From the NCBI GenBank assembly GCA_963402885.1, contig OY727098.1, positions 11,332,717 to 11,396,716 on the forward strand: a DNA stretch of 64,000 bases, written 5' to 3'. The notes beneath the pieces are model-generated. The model was not told the DNA's origin. It saw only the letters and a list, made by a program, of their open reading frames with translations, and made no database searches. The DNA is from Antedon bifida (Eukaryota; Echinodermata; Crinoidea; Comatulida; Antedonidae). Positions 20,749 to 32,312 of the stretch are shown here, piece by piece (within the stretch, counting starts at the first letter, position 1; every line of letters begins with the position of its first letter). Made by a program: the position numbers and the translations under genes.

Positions 20749-21482
20749 AGTGTAATTTGATATTTGGGCTACAATAGTCTATAGATTATAGCATGGATTA
20801 ATTAGTTTAAACTAATTAATACATGGTTATATACTACAAGTTGATCAATTTGGAAATGTTTGCAATATTAAAAGTGTAATTTGATATTTGGGCTACAATA
20901 GTCTATAGCATGTATTAATTAGTTTAAACTAATTGATTCCGTAAATCTTCTAATTGTAACCCTGGGTTATTATTTTTTGATTGTTTTTTAGGGTGGGTTA
21001 CTATTAGAAGTGGGGGGGGGGGAGGGAAAGGGGATTACTATTGGAGTAGTGGGTTATTATTACTAATCTTAAATTAGGCACCTGAAAATAGTAACCCACC
21101 CCAACTTTTCCGGTCAGCAAATCATAGAAAAATAATAAAACAGTACGAATAAATAAATTTGTTTGAACTTTATTTTATAAACTCAAAAACACTCAGTCCT
21201 CCCGAGATCAACATGCATTATCTCCTTATTTTCAAAATATTGCTGCATAATAAACGACCAGTCTTAATGTCATTTTTTCAATAGTTTTTGTGACTCTAAT
21301 AATAACCTCCCCCATGGGTTAGTAGTAGTAGTAGTGGGTTATTATTATAGATTGACTTATAAGTTGGGTTACTACTAGAAGGGGGGTTACTATTAGAGTG
21401 TGGGTTACTATTAGAATTGACGGTACATGGTATAATACAAGCTGATCAATTTGGAAATGTTCACAATATTAAAGTGTAATTT
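20749..21482. repeat. 124-bp tandem repeat interrupted by a MITE, copy 1
   Basis: Unit 1 is 20749-20872, starting AGTGTAATTTGATATTTGGG and containing the palindrome AATTAGTTTAAACTAATT. Unit 2 starts at 20873, is split after 20936, and resumes at 21426 (CATGGTATAATACAAG, CTGATCAATTTGGAAATG). A partial third unit follows near 21472. Copy 2 has the same arrangement from 34926. Confidence 0.75.
20937..21425. mobile_element. MITE-like insertion in the 124-bp repeat, copy 1
   Basis: Imperfect inverted ends: TTCCGTAAATCTTCTAAT on the left and, reversed, TACCGTCAATTCTAATAG on the right. Inside, GGGTTACTATTAGA-type motifs repeat in both orientations, with a run of ten G near 21014. It is non-coding. 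Removing it rebuilds the second 124-bp unit. The TSD could not be settled. Copy 2 equivalent: about 35114-35601. Confidence 0.6.
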
Positions 21483-23639
21483 ATTAAGTTATGATTTTAT
21501 GTTATGATTAAATATTTCAAAGTATTTCAGCTAGAATGTCGATGTTTCTAATTTATTTTTCTTTACATTATGATCATTTATTTATACATAAAAATCATCA
21601 CATATAAGACAAGAACAATTGTCCTGTAATTGATCCTGCTGGAGATAGATTTCATACATGTTAAAAACGTCAAATGTTTTAAAAAAAATTACCGGTATGA
21701 ATATGAAAATATGAAGCACAATTAGTGTAGTATGTTCCTTAATAAAATTCTTAAAATTAATACTGTAACAGACTGAAATTAGGAACTATCCAGTGTATGT
21801 TAGATTCAATTAATAGTATTCCTAACACAGTACATTACTGTAGCAGCTTTGAGCGAGTAGCCAGATTTCTAATTCTTACATGATTGTACAGTAGAACAAA
21901 TCATCAATAAAATAATCCAATACTTTTACTGGATTTGGACATCAGATGAATCTCTGATGAATCTAAAGATGTTAAAAACCACATGGACAATTGTTATTTA
22001 AATATTTTCAACGTCATGACAATACAAATTACATATTTAGAATATGACATCAACTAAGAACAATATAGCCATAGAAAATGAGAAAAACTGCAACCAGCTG
22101 CCCAAGAACATTTACTCCATCAACACATCAGACACTAGGCCTATATGAAAAGGAAAAAGACATTATTAATGTTAACACAACGAGTACCAGACAACATAAC
22201 TCTTTTGGGATCATTTCAGCCACCAGTTATTGCGGCCGTCAGTTATGCCAGTACATTTTTTTTTTTTTTTTATTTTACATGTGCCAATAAGTATGTGTGA
22301 TTTTTATAAATAAAGTTGTTTTGTTTCCGTTTTGGTTTTATTCTGCAAATTGTGGTTTTTTGAATGTTGGAAATTAGTTTATTTATTATTAGTTACCATT
22401 ACCAATATTAATAATTAATATTCATTTTATCGATAACAGGATTATGGTTTCTGTATCAAGTTATAAACTCCAAGTGCATAAGAAATGAAGAAGTACAATT
22501 AAAAAAACGGGAAATATTGTGTTTATGAGATGAGCCTTTGTTGTTTGGGGTATCATGTATAATAATGATATGCAGAAATAAGAAAAGACGTAAACAAAAG
22601 AAATATACGATTAATTATTATAATTAATCATTAAAACTAGATGTTAGATTAGTAAAATTTGTTTTGTATTAAGACACATTGATTAGTATTTATCGGCTGT
22701 TTAATAATTAATTAATATTTACTATATTCATAAAAACATTGCGCGGCTGATACTTGACTAGATACTAAACTAGTTTAATGGCCATTTAGTTCTGTGTTTA
22801 TTTATGGCTATTTGGAGGCCTCCTTTTGTTTGGTGCGCATACAAAAGTGGGCCCGATCATCCGTTTAACACCCATACGCGAATCCTGGGCGAATATCTAC
22901 TAGGCCTATTCTAGGCCTACCTAGCTAGGCTTAGGCTAGGGCCTAGCCTAGGCCTACCTAGCTAGGCTTAGGCTAGGGCCTAGCCTAAGAAAGCTAAATA
23001 GGCCTAGCTAGGCCCCTAGGCTAGTTATTTAATTTTGGCCCTAATTAATAGCGATATACAGTACTATGCGGCGACTATAATAGGCTAGGCCTAACCTTTT
23101 AGCTTAGCTGACTAGGCCTATGCAACTAGTTTTTAAAATTGGTACCAACTCACCTCACGCCCAGCCAGGCGGCAAAGGCCGCATCACTTAGACCTAGGCT
23201 AGGCCTTCTAGGCCTAGAATAGAAGACACCGACAACAAATTAAAAGACATGCCTCTAGGACCTAGATTATTTATAAATTTGGTGAAACAGAATTTAACCG
23301 TTTAATTATTTTGTTTTATATAAATTGTAGCCTTAAGGATTGACAGAAAATAAACTTAGATAGGGCCGGGTCAATCGGTTGATTTTACTTCCCTCTTTTT
23401 ACTCGGGGTACCCGAGTCTAGGACTTATTAGTGTAAAATGGCCTTAAGGGTAATAATAAACTCCCCTTAGCACAGCGATTGTGGTATGAAAACGTTAAGG
23501 GGAAAGACAAAAAGGGTTATATCTGCCATTTTACCTACAAAATTAAAAAAAAGTTTGTATCGTAATTGGAATCATTAACATATATGTTGAAACGCAAAAA
23601 AGAATATATTTAGCCGATATTTTGGTTTAAAACGGTTGG
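21483..23639. other. Non-coding interval with TAGGCCTA cluster, copy 1
   Basis: 21483-22880 is AT-rich with no convincing gene. From about 22899 to 23220 the palindrome TAGGCCTA and its relatives dominate, including a direct duplication of a 37-bp block beginning AGGCCTACCTAGCTAGGC. The 3.2 kb transposon of copy 2 inserted at the position equivalent to 22612, where this copy has the empty site ATACGATTAATT. Confidence 0.6.
22309..22314 (+). promoter_or_regulatory. Possible polyadenylation signal
   Basis: AATAAA followed by a GT/T-rich stretch (GTTGTTTTGTTTCCGTTTTG), 1.8 kb beyond the terminal exon candidate. Such hexamers are common in AT-rich DNA, so this is weak. It is repeated in copy 2 near 36485. 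Confidence 0.25.
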
Positions 23640-23928
23640 AATACCATCTTTCCCACTACACCTGTACAAACCCATTTGCATAACAACGCCGACATACCAC
23701 CAACGATGAGATATAAATTCTTTTCTAAACACGTAACGAAGAGAACTATAATTCCTTTTTTTCTGACATTCAATTGTTAGTCACTCGCGGCGGTCAACGC
23801 GCCACACTGTTGAATTTTGATGTTGTTAATCTTTTACATTATATTATCCTAAATTAACCTGACTCTCTAAATATCTCTCTTTCAAAATAAAAGAAAAGCA
23901 TTTTATATTTATTTAAAAAAAACGAAAT

Positions 23929-24012
23929 CCGTAGAGATTCGAACCCCAGCCAGTAGAGCTGAGAGAATTCATTCCAAACGATAGTTACTAGAGCACTACC
24001 CGTTATGCCACA
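23929..24012 (-). ncRNA. tRNA-like sequence with A and B boxes (pseudogene or SINE head), copy 1
   Basis: The minus strand has TGGCATAACGGG, matching the A-box pattern, and GGTTCGAATCT, matching the B box, followed by CGTTTTTTTT, a Pol III-type terminator. The acceptor and anticodon stems do not fold convincingly, so it is not called a functional tRNA. Identical copy at 41308-41391. Confidence 0.5.
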
Positions 24013-24159
24013 ATGTACACGAGTAATAAAAGGTGACAATAGTATAGTCTTATACGCGCTTCATATTACGTCATTCTAATCGTTACGTCATAAATTTGCA
24101 TATTCATGACGTAATTTTGAGGAAACGAATCTAGTTTTAACCTTGCTATTAACCAGAGG

Positions 24160-24407
24160 GCCCGATAGCTCAGTTGGTAGAGCGTCGTGGAACACGATTA
24201 TCGTGGGTTCAAACCCCATGCCGGTCGGTGGAAAAGAGTTAAAGCTATGCGAGCTTCTGTGTTTGGGGTTCACAGATTTAAACGTCCCCCTTTCCACCAC
24301 ACATTATGAGGCAATAACATCAAAGCATCTGATGTGTGGTACCCCCAAGGCTGTGAGAGAGCCTTACCGTGCTAGAGGCAAGGGAGCACACCATCATTTT
24401 TTTTTTT
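24160..24407 (+). mobile_element. tRNA-derived SINE-like element, copy 1
   Basis: The head has a perfect A box TAGCTCAGTTGG (24166-24177) and B box GGTTCAAACCC (24206-24216). The anticodon region TCGTGGAACACGA forms a hairpin too tight for a normal tRNA, so it is not a canonical gene. About 180 bp of non-tRNA body follows, ending in a T-run (24397-24407). This is the usual layout of a Pol III-transcribed SINE. Copy 2 equivalent: 41539-41786. Confidence 0.65.
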
Positions 24408-24978
24408 GGCTTCCCGCCTCTTTCCGATCTCGTAAATTTTATGTTTGGCGCCCTCAATTTTAAGAACACCTAAGTTATGTCAGAAAATTAGGAACAAATA
24501 AATAGAAATGTGTAAAGATGCCGATGCCTAGCCTGGCTAGTGTATTCTCTCTATTTATTTAAATACATATGCATTATTGTAATAAATAATTTCACAATTT
24601 CTGTGTGAATTATTAACTTTGAACAAACGAACATTATTCCAAACCATGTACTACATTTTACTGTGTTTGATCATGAATAAATGAAATGAATTAAGTGAAT
24701 AATTGATCATGAGAAATCAAAACAACTGATACAATGAATTAAATGATGAACAACAGCAGCCATCCAACCAACCCATTGATTGCTACTCCTATACAAATAT
24801 TGATCAGTTGGTATGCCGTGCGTTATTATGCAAATGAGTTGGTGCAGGTGTAGTGGGGAAGATGGTATTGTTATTCATTGCGGTCAACACGCCACTCCGG
24901 GCGGGAACCTAGCAGATCCCCTCATTTAGTTTGAAAGAAATCTCGAAAAGAAATCCATCTGGAAAAGATCTACACACA

Positions 24979-25465
24979 TGTTCTAGCTATTCCAAATCCA
25001 TTATAAAAATAATACCATTTATAATGCAAATGGCGAATGTAAAAAAAAACACAGACGTTAAGGCGAAATCGCAAAATTATATTTGTTGACAAATGTTATG
25101 GACATTTTAATTCACGTTCATTCCCGTGATATAGTATAGTTTAAACTACACACTGTTCTAGCTATTCCAAATCCAGTATAAATTATAATACCATTTATAA
25201 TGCGATGTAGGCCTATAGGCCTAAATGGCGAATGTTAAAAAAACAGACGTTAAGGCGAAATAGTAAAATTATATTTGTTGACAAATTTTATTGAAATTTT
25301 AATTCACGACTGCTTTAATCTCACTCTTCCCTGATATAGTGTAGTCAAAACTACTATCACACATGTTCTAGCTATTCTAAATCCACTAAAAAATAATAAT
25401 ACCATTTATAATTTGCAATGTAAATGGCGAATGTTAAAAAAACAGACGTTAAGGCGAAATAGTAA
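24979..25465. repeat. Tandem repeat, about 2.6 units of 175-210 bp, copy 1
   Basis: Units start TGTTCTAGCTATTC at 24979, 25154 and 25364. They share ATACCATTTATAAT, AAATGGCGAATGT and CAGACGTTAAGGCGAAAT. The second unit carries a TAGGCCTATAGGCCTA insertion. No coding frame. Copy 2 equivalent: 42358-42844. Confidence 0.8.
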
Positions 25466-26909
25466 AAAGAGCTGTCCCCAATTAAACGAGGGGTTCTACT
25501 ATAATATAAATGTAGGCCTACACTATAATAGCTTATGAGAAGAAAAATTTACTACCCAAATGTTATAATGTAAAAGAAAAATACTAGTATCAAGTTTTTA
25601 AAAAAAAAATAACTTAGGCGCACTTTTAGTAAAAAAAATGTTGTAAATGTATAGTAGAACCATAGGCATCATATTTTGAAAAATAAAAAATGTCCAAATC
25701 ATCTAAAAATTATTGTACCAAATTTGAACAAAATTGAAGTTGGTTAAGTATTTTTCCACTATGGTTTTTGAATGATGTTTTTACAGTTTTATTTTATCCA
25801 AATAATACTAAATTTCTATCACTAATAAAAATCTAACTTTTCGATATACTGTATTACAATTTTGGAATTATTAATACTCTTTTATGAGTGGAACACACTT
25901 ATGCTATTAAATATTAAAATGTAATGTAATTATTAGTCATTAATTAGATATTACTTAACTTTTTTTCCCCGTTATTTGAAACCTACGCGAAATAATAAGA
26001 GAGGACGCTGTTTTACTGGTAATAGATATGGTTATTATGTGTTGTATTCTTCCGCTCGAGTATTCTTTAACCCCACAGACTACATCGCCCAGATAAATAG
26101 CGAGATCCTAAATATTTTTGTGTTCTTATATACTATAGGAAAGATGATTCCATTTTGCTAAAGGAACCTTTAGAAATACAATAGCTTTATTTATTTGCAG
26201 TTTATTCAACAAGAAACGGAAACTAAATATCTAAATAAATAAAGTATAGACATAATGAATTAAATTAATAAGTACTTTTAGTACGAGAAAATGTATTATC
26301 AATGGGCAAAATGTGTAGCATTGATGCCATAAAAAATAAATTGACGAGTATCGGTAGCCTAAATATGTAGGCTTAGCTCGTGGTTCAGTGTAGCGGAGGA
26401 AATTCACTTTAGCTGCGTATCCTTATTACCACAACGCGAGAGAAATTGGCCTAACGGGTAGGCCTAGGACTTGTAGTGTGGGGGGCCTAGAAAGTCAAGC
26501 AGAGTGCCTCGGCCAACCTACGTTCCCTAGTAGGTAGAATGTTAATTTAGACCAGGCCATTTTTAAATAGGGCTGTATAGCGGAAATAGTTCTGGTGGTT
26601 CTACTTATATTTATTTGTATTAAATGATTTACCAAATCCTATACTTATACTACCTTAACAGAAAAATTAGTAATAAACTAATAATTACTTCTACGGGAAA
26701 ATATTTTATATCGACGGGGCAAAAAATATCTGCATTCCGAAACAATAAGTTGACGAGTCTCAAAAATTGTGGGCCTAGCCTAGGCCTAGCTGGCCTATCC
26801 GTTGTATTGTATTGTATAGCAATACACTTTTTATACTTAGCTAGGCCTAGGCCCCTAGCTAGTAGTTTTTTTATTGGAATGTGGAAGGATGTCTTCGTAT
26901 CAAATTAGC
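25466..26909. other. AT-rich interval, no gene seen, copy 1
   Basis: Short open frames occur but none has recognisable domains, and they use the same low-complexity AT-rich sequence as the surroundings. A TAGGCCTA/CCTAGCTAGG cluster and TTGTATTGTATTGTAT precede the copy junction. The same stretch is in copy 2 at about 42845-44288. Confidence 0.6.
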
Positions 26910-27017
26910 TTTGGATACAAATTGGTTTTTTTAAGGTAAAAGTGGATGCAACAATAGAATAGGCCTAGGCATAATCATAATAATAGGCCTAGGCCTAGTA
27001 TTAGCTCTAGGAATACA

Positions 27018-30000
27018 GGTCAACCCGTACCCATGCCAACTCGTACCCACCAACTCGTACCCAAATTTTGGCTTACTCGTACCCAAAATTTTGGCTGACC
27101 CGTACCCATCATTGGCTGGCCCGTACCCAAGTTTAATGCTATTTAAAGTATATTTATATTACATTTAAACCCAGTTTTATTACATTTTTAGATACCAATC
27201 ATATGTTCGATATTAATAAATGGCAAAAACCTGGGGCGGATCCAGAGGGGGGGGTCCACGGGGTCCGGACCCCCCCTAAATTTTAAGGGTGCCCTCTTTT
27301 TAGAGGTTCAATATTTTATTTGTGTGACATATTTGTGTGTATATTAGTATGCACAGAGTAGGCTACACTAACCCCAAAAATAAAAACAGAAATTTATCAC
27401 AATGAGCGCGATGTTAAGTTACGGCGGCCGATCAAAGAGCATCGTGAGAGGTGGTGACGCGTGATGATCTCTACTTAAACTTCTAAAAATAGATCGTTTC
27501 ACATACTACAGAGGGCGCATGTAAACCTTTTACGATTCAACTCCGCGTACGTTACCATGCGCGCTATGTCATTGACTCGATTATTTGTCCATTGGTAAAC
27601 ACATTTTTATGTATTATTATTCTGAAAATAATTGAACTGTAAACATAATTCTTTTGAGTATTTGTTTATTTACATATCATTCCATCAGATCAACTATTTT
27701 TTATTTCCATTACATCCAACCAAACATGTAAAAAATGTAGTTAAAATATCGTACTATCTAGCGCGTACGACCATACGCGGTAGATTGTTTACTCAAAAAT
27801 CATCGAAATTACACTATTCAACCTTGTTTTTGTAGTTGAGCCTCTCATGACCTGGGATTTGTTTGTCTTCCTATGCCAAGATAATATAGTTCTACAAGTT
27901 GAAGCCATGTGCTTTTTTCTCTGAGAAATATTTATTATAAGTGCCAAAAAAATTGTTTTTTTCTCGATATGAAGCCTTTATTATTCAAATCTTTTAAAGA
28001 AAAATCACACATACCATAAAGAAGGTTCATTTATTTCATTTTTGAAACAATATTTGTGAAAATTACGTGAGGCTTAACTACAAAACCACCATTTTGTGAT
28101 ATGATGTCATCGTAAGCCAATCAAAGCTGAGCTTTCCCGCGATCGGCAGAGCTCACGGTTGAATGATTTTGGATTCTGGCTATTTGATTGGTGGACGCGA
28201 ATCACCCACAGCGGAATGTTTTCTCTCGCGTGTACCAAGAAGTCACGTGATCTCTCTGTACTGAACGGTACTACACAAATTTAGAGCAATGAATTTGTAC
28301 GAATTCCGTTAAATAAACAACTCTATATATTTTATAAACATTTAATAACATATTTTATTGATATTTCCAATGTTGATATATAAAAGAAATTACTATAAAA
28401 CGTAATTATATGTAATTATTTTAGCGAAAAATGGCGCAATTTGTTTACAACGTTCGTGGCTAAAAACGATCATTTTCGGCAATGTTTTAGACCCTATATT
28501 TCGAAAACTACAAGTCAGATTTTCGTAATTCTTTCTTTATTGGAATATTGAAACAAAATACCAACAGATAATGTTTAAATTGGTTGAAAAATAACAACTT
28601 TTAATTTTGCATCGTTATACCCTGCTAATAAGTGTCATTTCCGGCGAACTAGAAAGGTGCCATTTATCATGGATTTTGCGTGCGAGAGTGCCATTTCCGG
28701 CCATCTAAGTGTGTCCTGTAACAAAATTCGCTTCGCCACAACCCCCACCATGGGGGGGCTGTGGCTCAAATACTCAATATCTGATGTGCCCTTTTTATCG
28801 GCGGACCCCCCCTCTCAAAAATGTCTGGATCCGCCCCAGAAAACTATTGACCTAAAAAGTATAATAATATGTACAGACTCGTACGAAAAAAGCACAGCTT
28901 TCATCGTATTTGCGTACGTCGTATTTGGTCAAGTTAATACTTGAGGGCGCTGTTTTATATGGCTCTGTCAGATGTCAGTGGTCGGCTGTGCTGCATTCTA
29001 TTTTTTTTTTTCATTTATGAGTTTATTAATCTATTATTCTCTACGAATAGTAGTACACGGAAATTGAAATACCCACTAGCCTGTGATGATGAAAACTTGA
29101 ATTATTAAAAGTAAACATGAATATCTTTTATACATAATTTGTATTTTCATTTTATTTTACAGATAATGAAGTAATGTGCTTTTTGAAAATCGTTTTAAAA
29201 CGAATGGTTTTTGTTGTTTTGTTTTGCAAGTTTTGGAAAATATTAAACTGTTTTAACATTTCGAAAATATTTAATACATTTTTAAGTAGTCACTCGTATT
29301 TTAAAATCACGAAACTATTTAAGTGGATACCAGCCTCATTGCTGCTATGAGCATTTAGTAGTATATTATGATTATTGCCGTTTATCTAGTATACAATGAC
29401 GGATGTGAGAGTTAATAAAAGGTAACCTCCAATAATTTAACATTTAATTACAAACGACGACATTTGCTGTTATTACGTTTTCATTTTATAATGATTATTA
29501 CTGTATTATTATGACTAAAAACCGAAATAAATACTACTAAACCTTAAAAAAATCATCTTATCACTGAAAGATACGTAAGTACTCAGACACGTGTAGGTAG
29601 GCCTTCAGAACGTTTATATTATTTTAGTAAATAAGACGACATCCGTTGCCATGGAAAAGCGATCGTAGTTCATTCATTTGTCTTATTTGACACATTATAG
29701 AATGCGTATTTTTTTTTAAAAAGGGAATCCCTCGTCAGCAAAAACACGTAGCTGTAAGTTAATGAGCAAACATCTACCAAAAATGTTTAATCACCGTAAA
29801 CAAACAGATAATTTTACTGAATTATTTAAGAAAAAAAAAATAAATAGAAAACGATCATACGCCACATTGCGTTGTCTATTTTTGGACACACTACAAATGG
29901 ACCCGTACAAATGCGGTTTTTTTTATATTAAAGAGGAATCCCCATTCAGCAAAAACACGTAGCTGTTATAGAAGAAAATCTGCCAAAATGTTTAATTGCC

Positions 30001-30931
30001 TTACATTACGACAATACGTGTATATGATCATTTCACTGAATTATTAATAAATAAAATATATGGAAAACGATCATACGTCATTACTGAGTCGTCTCTTTGA
30101 CGCCGGGCCGCCCTATAAATGCGTGTTTTTTTTATAATAAAAGGTTAATCCCGGTCAGCAAAAACACGTAGCACGAAATCTACGAGTAATTCGAACCCAT
30201 AGCCCAGCAGGCTTTTTGCTTAAAACAGGGCGTTGTTAATTCAACCAATTTTAAATATACCAATACAATAGAAATAATAATTACTTGATCGAAGGTAATC
30301 AGGGAAGATAATGAGAATAAAATAAAAGAATAAAAATTGATAAGTATTATACGTTGTTGGTACTTTACCTGGGCTTAATTGAATTGTAATACTAACTATA
30401 CAACAGTTAAAATATTTTTTTATTAATTAATGTTCTCTTACGTAAATAAAAAAGACACATCAAACATACGTTTATAAAACTATAATACTACATTTAAATA
30501 AATGTTAACAAATATATGCCTAATTAAACGAAGTCTACAATCAAATCAATGGTCATTTTTATTAGCACACATTTCACCGAGACCTGTAAAATAAAAAAAC
30601 AATTTAAATATAAAAATATTCATACGGCAAAAGCATACCACTAGTTTTGCGCCGATCAAACCATTACAAGTAATTATTCAAATTGGGTACGCCAAATAAT
30701 GGGTACGAGTAAGCCAAAAATGGGTACGGGCAAGCCAAATAATGGGTACGAGTAAGCCAAAAACTTGGGTACGAGTAAGCCAAATATTTAGGTACGAGTT
30801 GGCATGGGTACGGGTTGGTTTGGGTACGGGTTAGCCAAAGTGGGTACGAGTTGACCAATTATTTGGGTACGGGTTAGCCAAGTTGGGTACGAGTTGGCAT
30901 GGGTACGGGTTGGTTTGGGTACGGGTTGACC
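27018..30931. mobile_element. Foldback-like element, copy 2 (contains a nested transposon)
   Basis: Same element as at 115-2416, lengthened by the 1.6 kb TIR transposon at 27231-28839. The left array has six CGTACCC units instead of seven. The right array differs too: its first unit is truncated (GGGTACGCC) and there is an extra AAAACTT-type unit near 30760. Confidence 0.5.
27231..28839. mobile_element. Non-autonomous TIR DNA transposon, private to copy 2 (1.6 kb)
   Basis: Perfect 16-bp terminal inverted repeats CTGGGGCGGATCCAGA, with similar G/C-run sequence inside both ends. Flanked by the 5-bp duplication AAAAC (27226-27230 and 28840-28844). Copies 1 and 3 have the single, uninterrupted GCAAAAACTATTGAC. 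The left end contains the palindrome GGGTCCGGACCC. No transposase could be read, so it is probably mobilised by another element. The superfamily is unresolved. Confidence 0.88.
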
Positions 30932-32312
30932 AGCACCCGTACCCTAGGCCTACTAGCTAGGCCTATAGTCTATTATAGCTCTAGGCCTAGTTAGGCTAGC
31001 TAGGCCTATATGACAGATCTGTTTTCTTCTTCTTTCTTTTATGGGAATGGGTTAGGCCTATAAGGCCTAGCTAGGCTAGTATTATTACTATAAAGGCTAT
31101 ATCGTTAGTCTAGTATCAAGCTAGCCTAGGCCGAAGACCCTATATTCAATTAGGCCTAGCTTAGATATCAATTGGTTTTTCTGTTGACAGCTTTCATTCT
31201 AAAAACTAGGAAATGTAATTTTGGTTTAAGGTTTATTTTGTTTAGGCCCAGCAGGCTAGCCTACATGCTGGGACCTATCATCCTAGTATTGGCCTAGCCT
31301 ATATACCAATACCTAATAAATACAGTACAATCTATCCGCATGTCCTATATTAAACACCAAACCAAAGACTATTCAGGGTTATATGTAACAAATACGATGT
31401 AAATAGGCCTATATGCTTTTTATAAATCAACTTCAGTTCCAAAAAGTCAATATTTATATAGTTAAAAACAAGGAATATTTAAATAACGCTAACTGTTACG
31501 CCGTACACATCTTTTGATCGATTCAATAAGCAATATTTTATAATTCGAGATCTGTGCTGACTTGTCTGTGTTCTTGAGTGATTCTTCAGACAAGACATAA
31601 AGTTGTTGGGTCACTGTCTGTACGACCTAATAATTAATAATTAATTAAAAAATTAGTAGAATTGTTATTGTTTCTTCAGAAGAAAAAAATCTCAAAATGA
31701 CCAACAGAAGACGACTGGATATGTGTTTTGAAGCATCACATATTAGAAGACAAGACCCAGATGGACATTTACTGTATTCTATTTGAAGGAAAAGGTAATC
31801 TTATAATAGGCTTACTAATATTTTATGCAGTGTAGTGAAATTCAGGCATCACTGCATCAGTGGAAAATTCAGAATGTTAACACCAGACCATGATTTACTG
31901 GCTAATTGTTAAAAAGTGATATATTGTGATATATGCAGTAGTTATTTGAAAAAAACCATAAATCATTAATTAAAAATACTGTTGCAGCCAATGGCGCAAT
32001 TGCAGATAATTCTTCTTTTTATAAAAAAAAGTGCAAAAAAGAATTATAAGGCTTCCATTTCAGCAGGGCTTGATTTTTGGTTTTGTTGTGACTAGCCCAC
32101 TGGGCAAGATAACTTAACTTAATTATATTAAGCCTATAGTTTAAGTAAATGCTAAATTAAATTATAAATAAACAACTATAAAATAAAATTATTTTTAATT
32201 TACACTAAAATATGTTTTAATGTTAATAATAAATTAAGTACAAAGTACTGTAAAATATTTCATCCCAATTGTTAATTAACTTAATCAACGGGTAAGTATA
32301 ATGTTCCCTTAG

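Larger units (their letters stand above)
23640..24869. mobile_element. Inverted-repeat-bounded block with two Pol III-type sequences, copy 1
   Basis: The arms share AATACCATCTT(T/C)CCCACT, ACACCTG, CATTTGCATAA(C/T)AACGC and CATACCA across roughly 68 bp, in inverted orientation at the two edges. Inside lie a tRNA-like sequence on the minus strand and a tRNA-derived SINE-like sequence on the plus strand. No transposase is seen. Copy 2 equivalent is 41052-42248, with a 33-bp deletion in the left arm. Confidence 0.5.
1..26909. repeat. Tandem segment copy 1 (about 26.9 kb)
   Basis: First of three head-to-tail copies. The sequence starting CTTTGGATACAAATTGG at position 1 recurs at 26910 and 44289, and the order of internal landmarks is kept. 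It holds the foldback-like element, gene A remnant, gene B remnant with a Gypsy insertion, and a 6 kb non-coding tail. Relative to copy 3 it lacks about 2.1 kb in gene A (junction near 5803). Its left edge coincides with the window edge, so the true start of the array is not visible. Confidence 0.9.

Noticed and set aside
22078..22290. 70-codon open frame ending in a phenylalanine run
   Set aside because: The run comes from a poly(T) tract that varies in length between copies; no recognisable domain.
24160..24235. Functional tRNA gene
   Set aside because: A and B boxes are good, but the acceptor ends do not pair and the anticodon region forms a 5-bp stem with a 3-base loop.
24143..24463. 106-codon open frame starting in the SINE-like element (DSSVGRA peptide)
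   Set aside because: DSSVGRA is the usual translation of a tRNA A-box region; the frame runs through the SINE and its T-run.
25976..26908. Two open frames of 61 and 94 codons
   Set aside because: Low-complexity AT-rich translation without domains; the second runs into a TAGGCCTA cluster.
28657..28944. 95-codon open frame at the right end of the 1.6 kb transposon
   Set aside because: It runs through the terminal inverted repeat into host flank and shows no transposase motif.
30664..30858. Open frame with repeated YPL/LTRT-like peptides
   Set aside because: It is a translation of the GGGTACG minisatellite array, not a gene.
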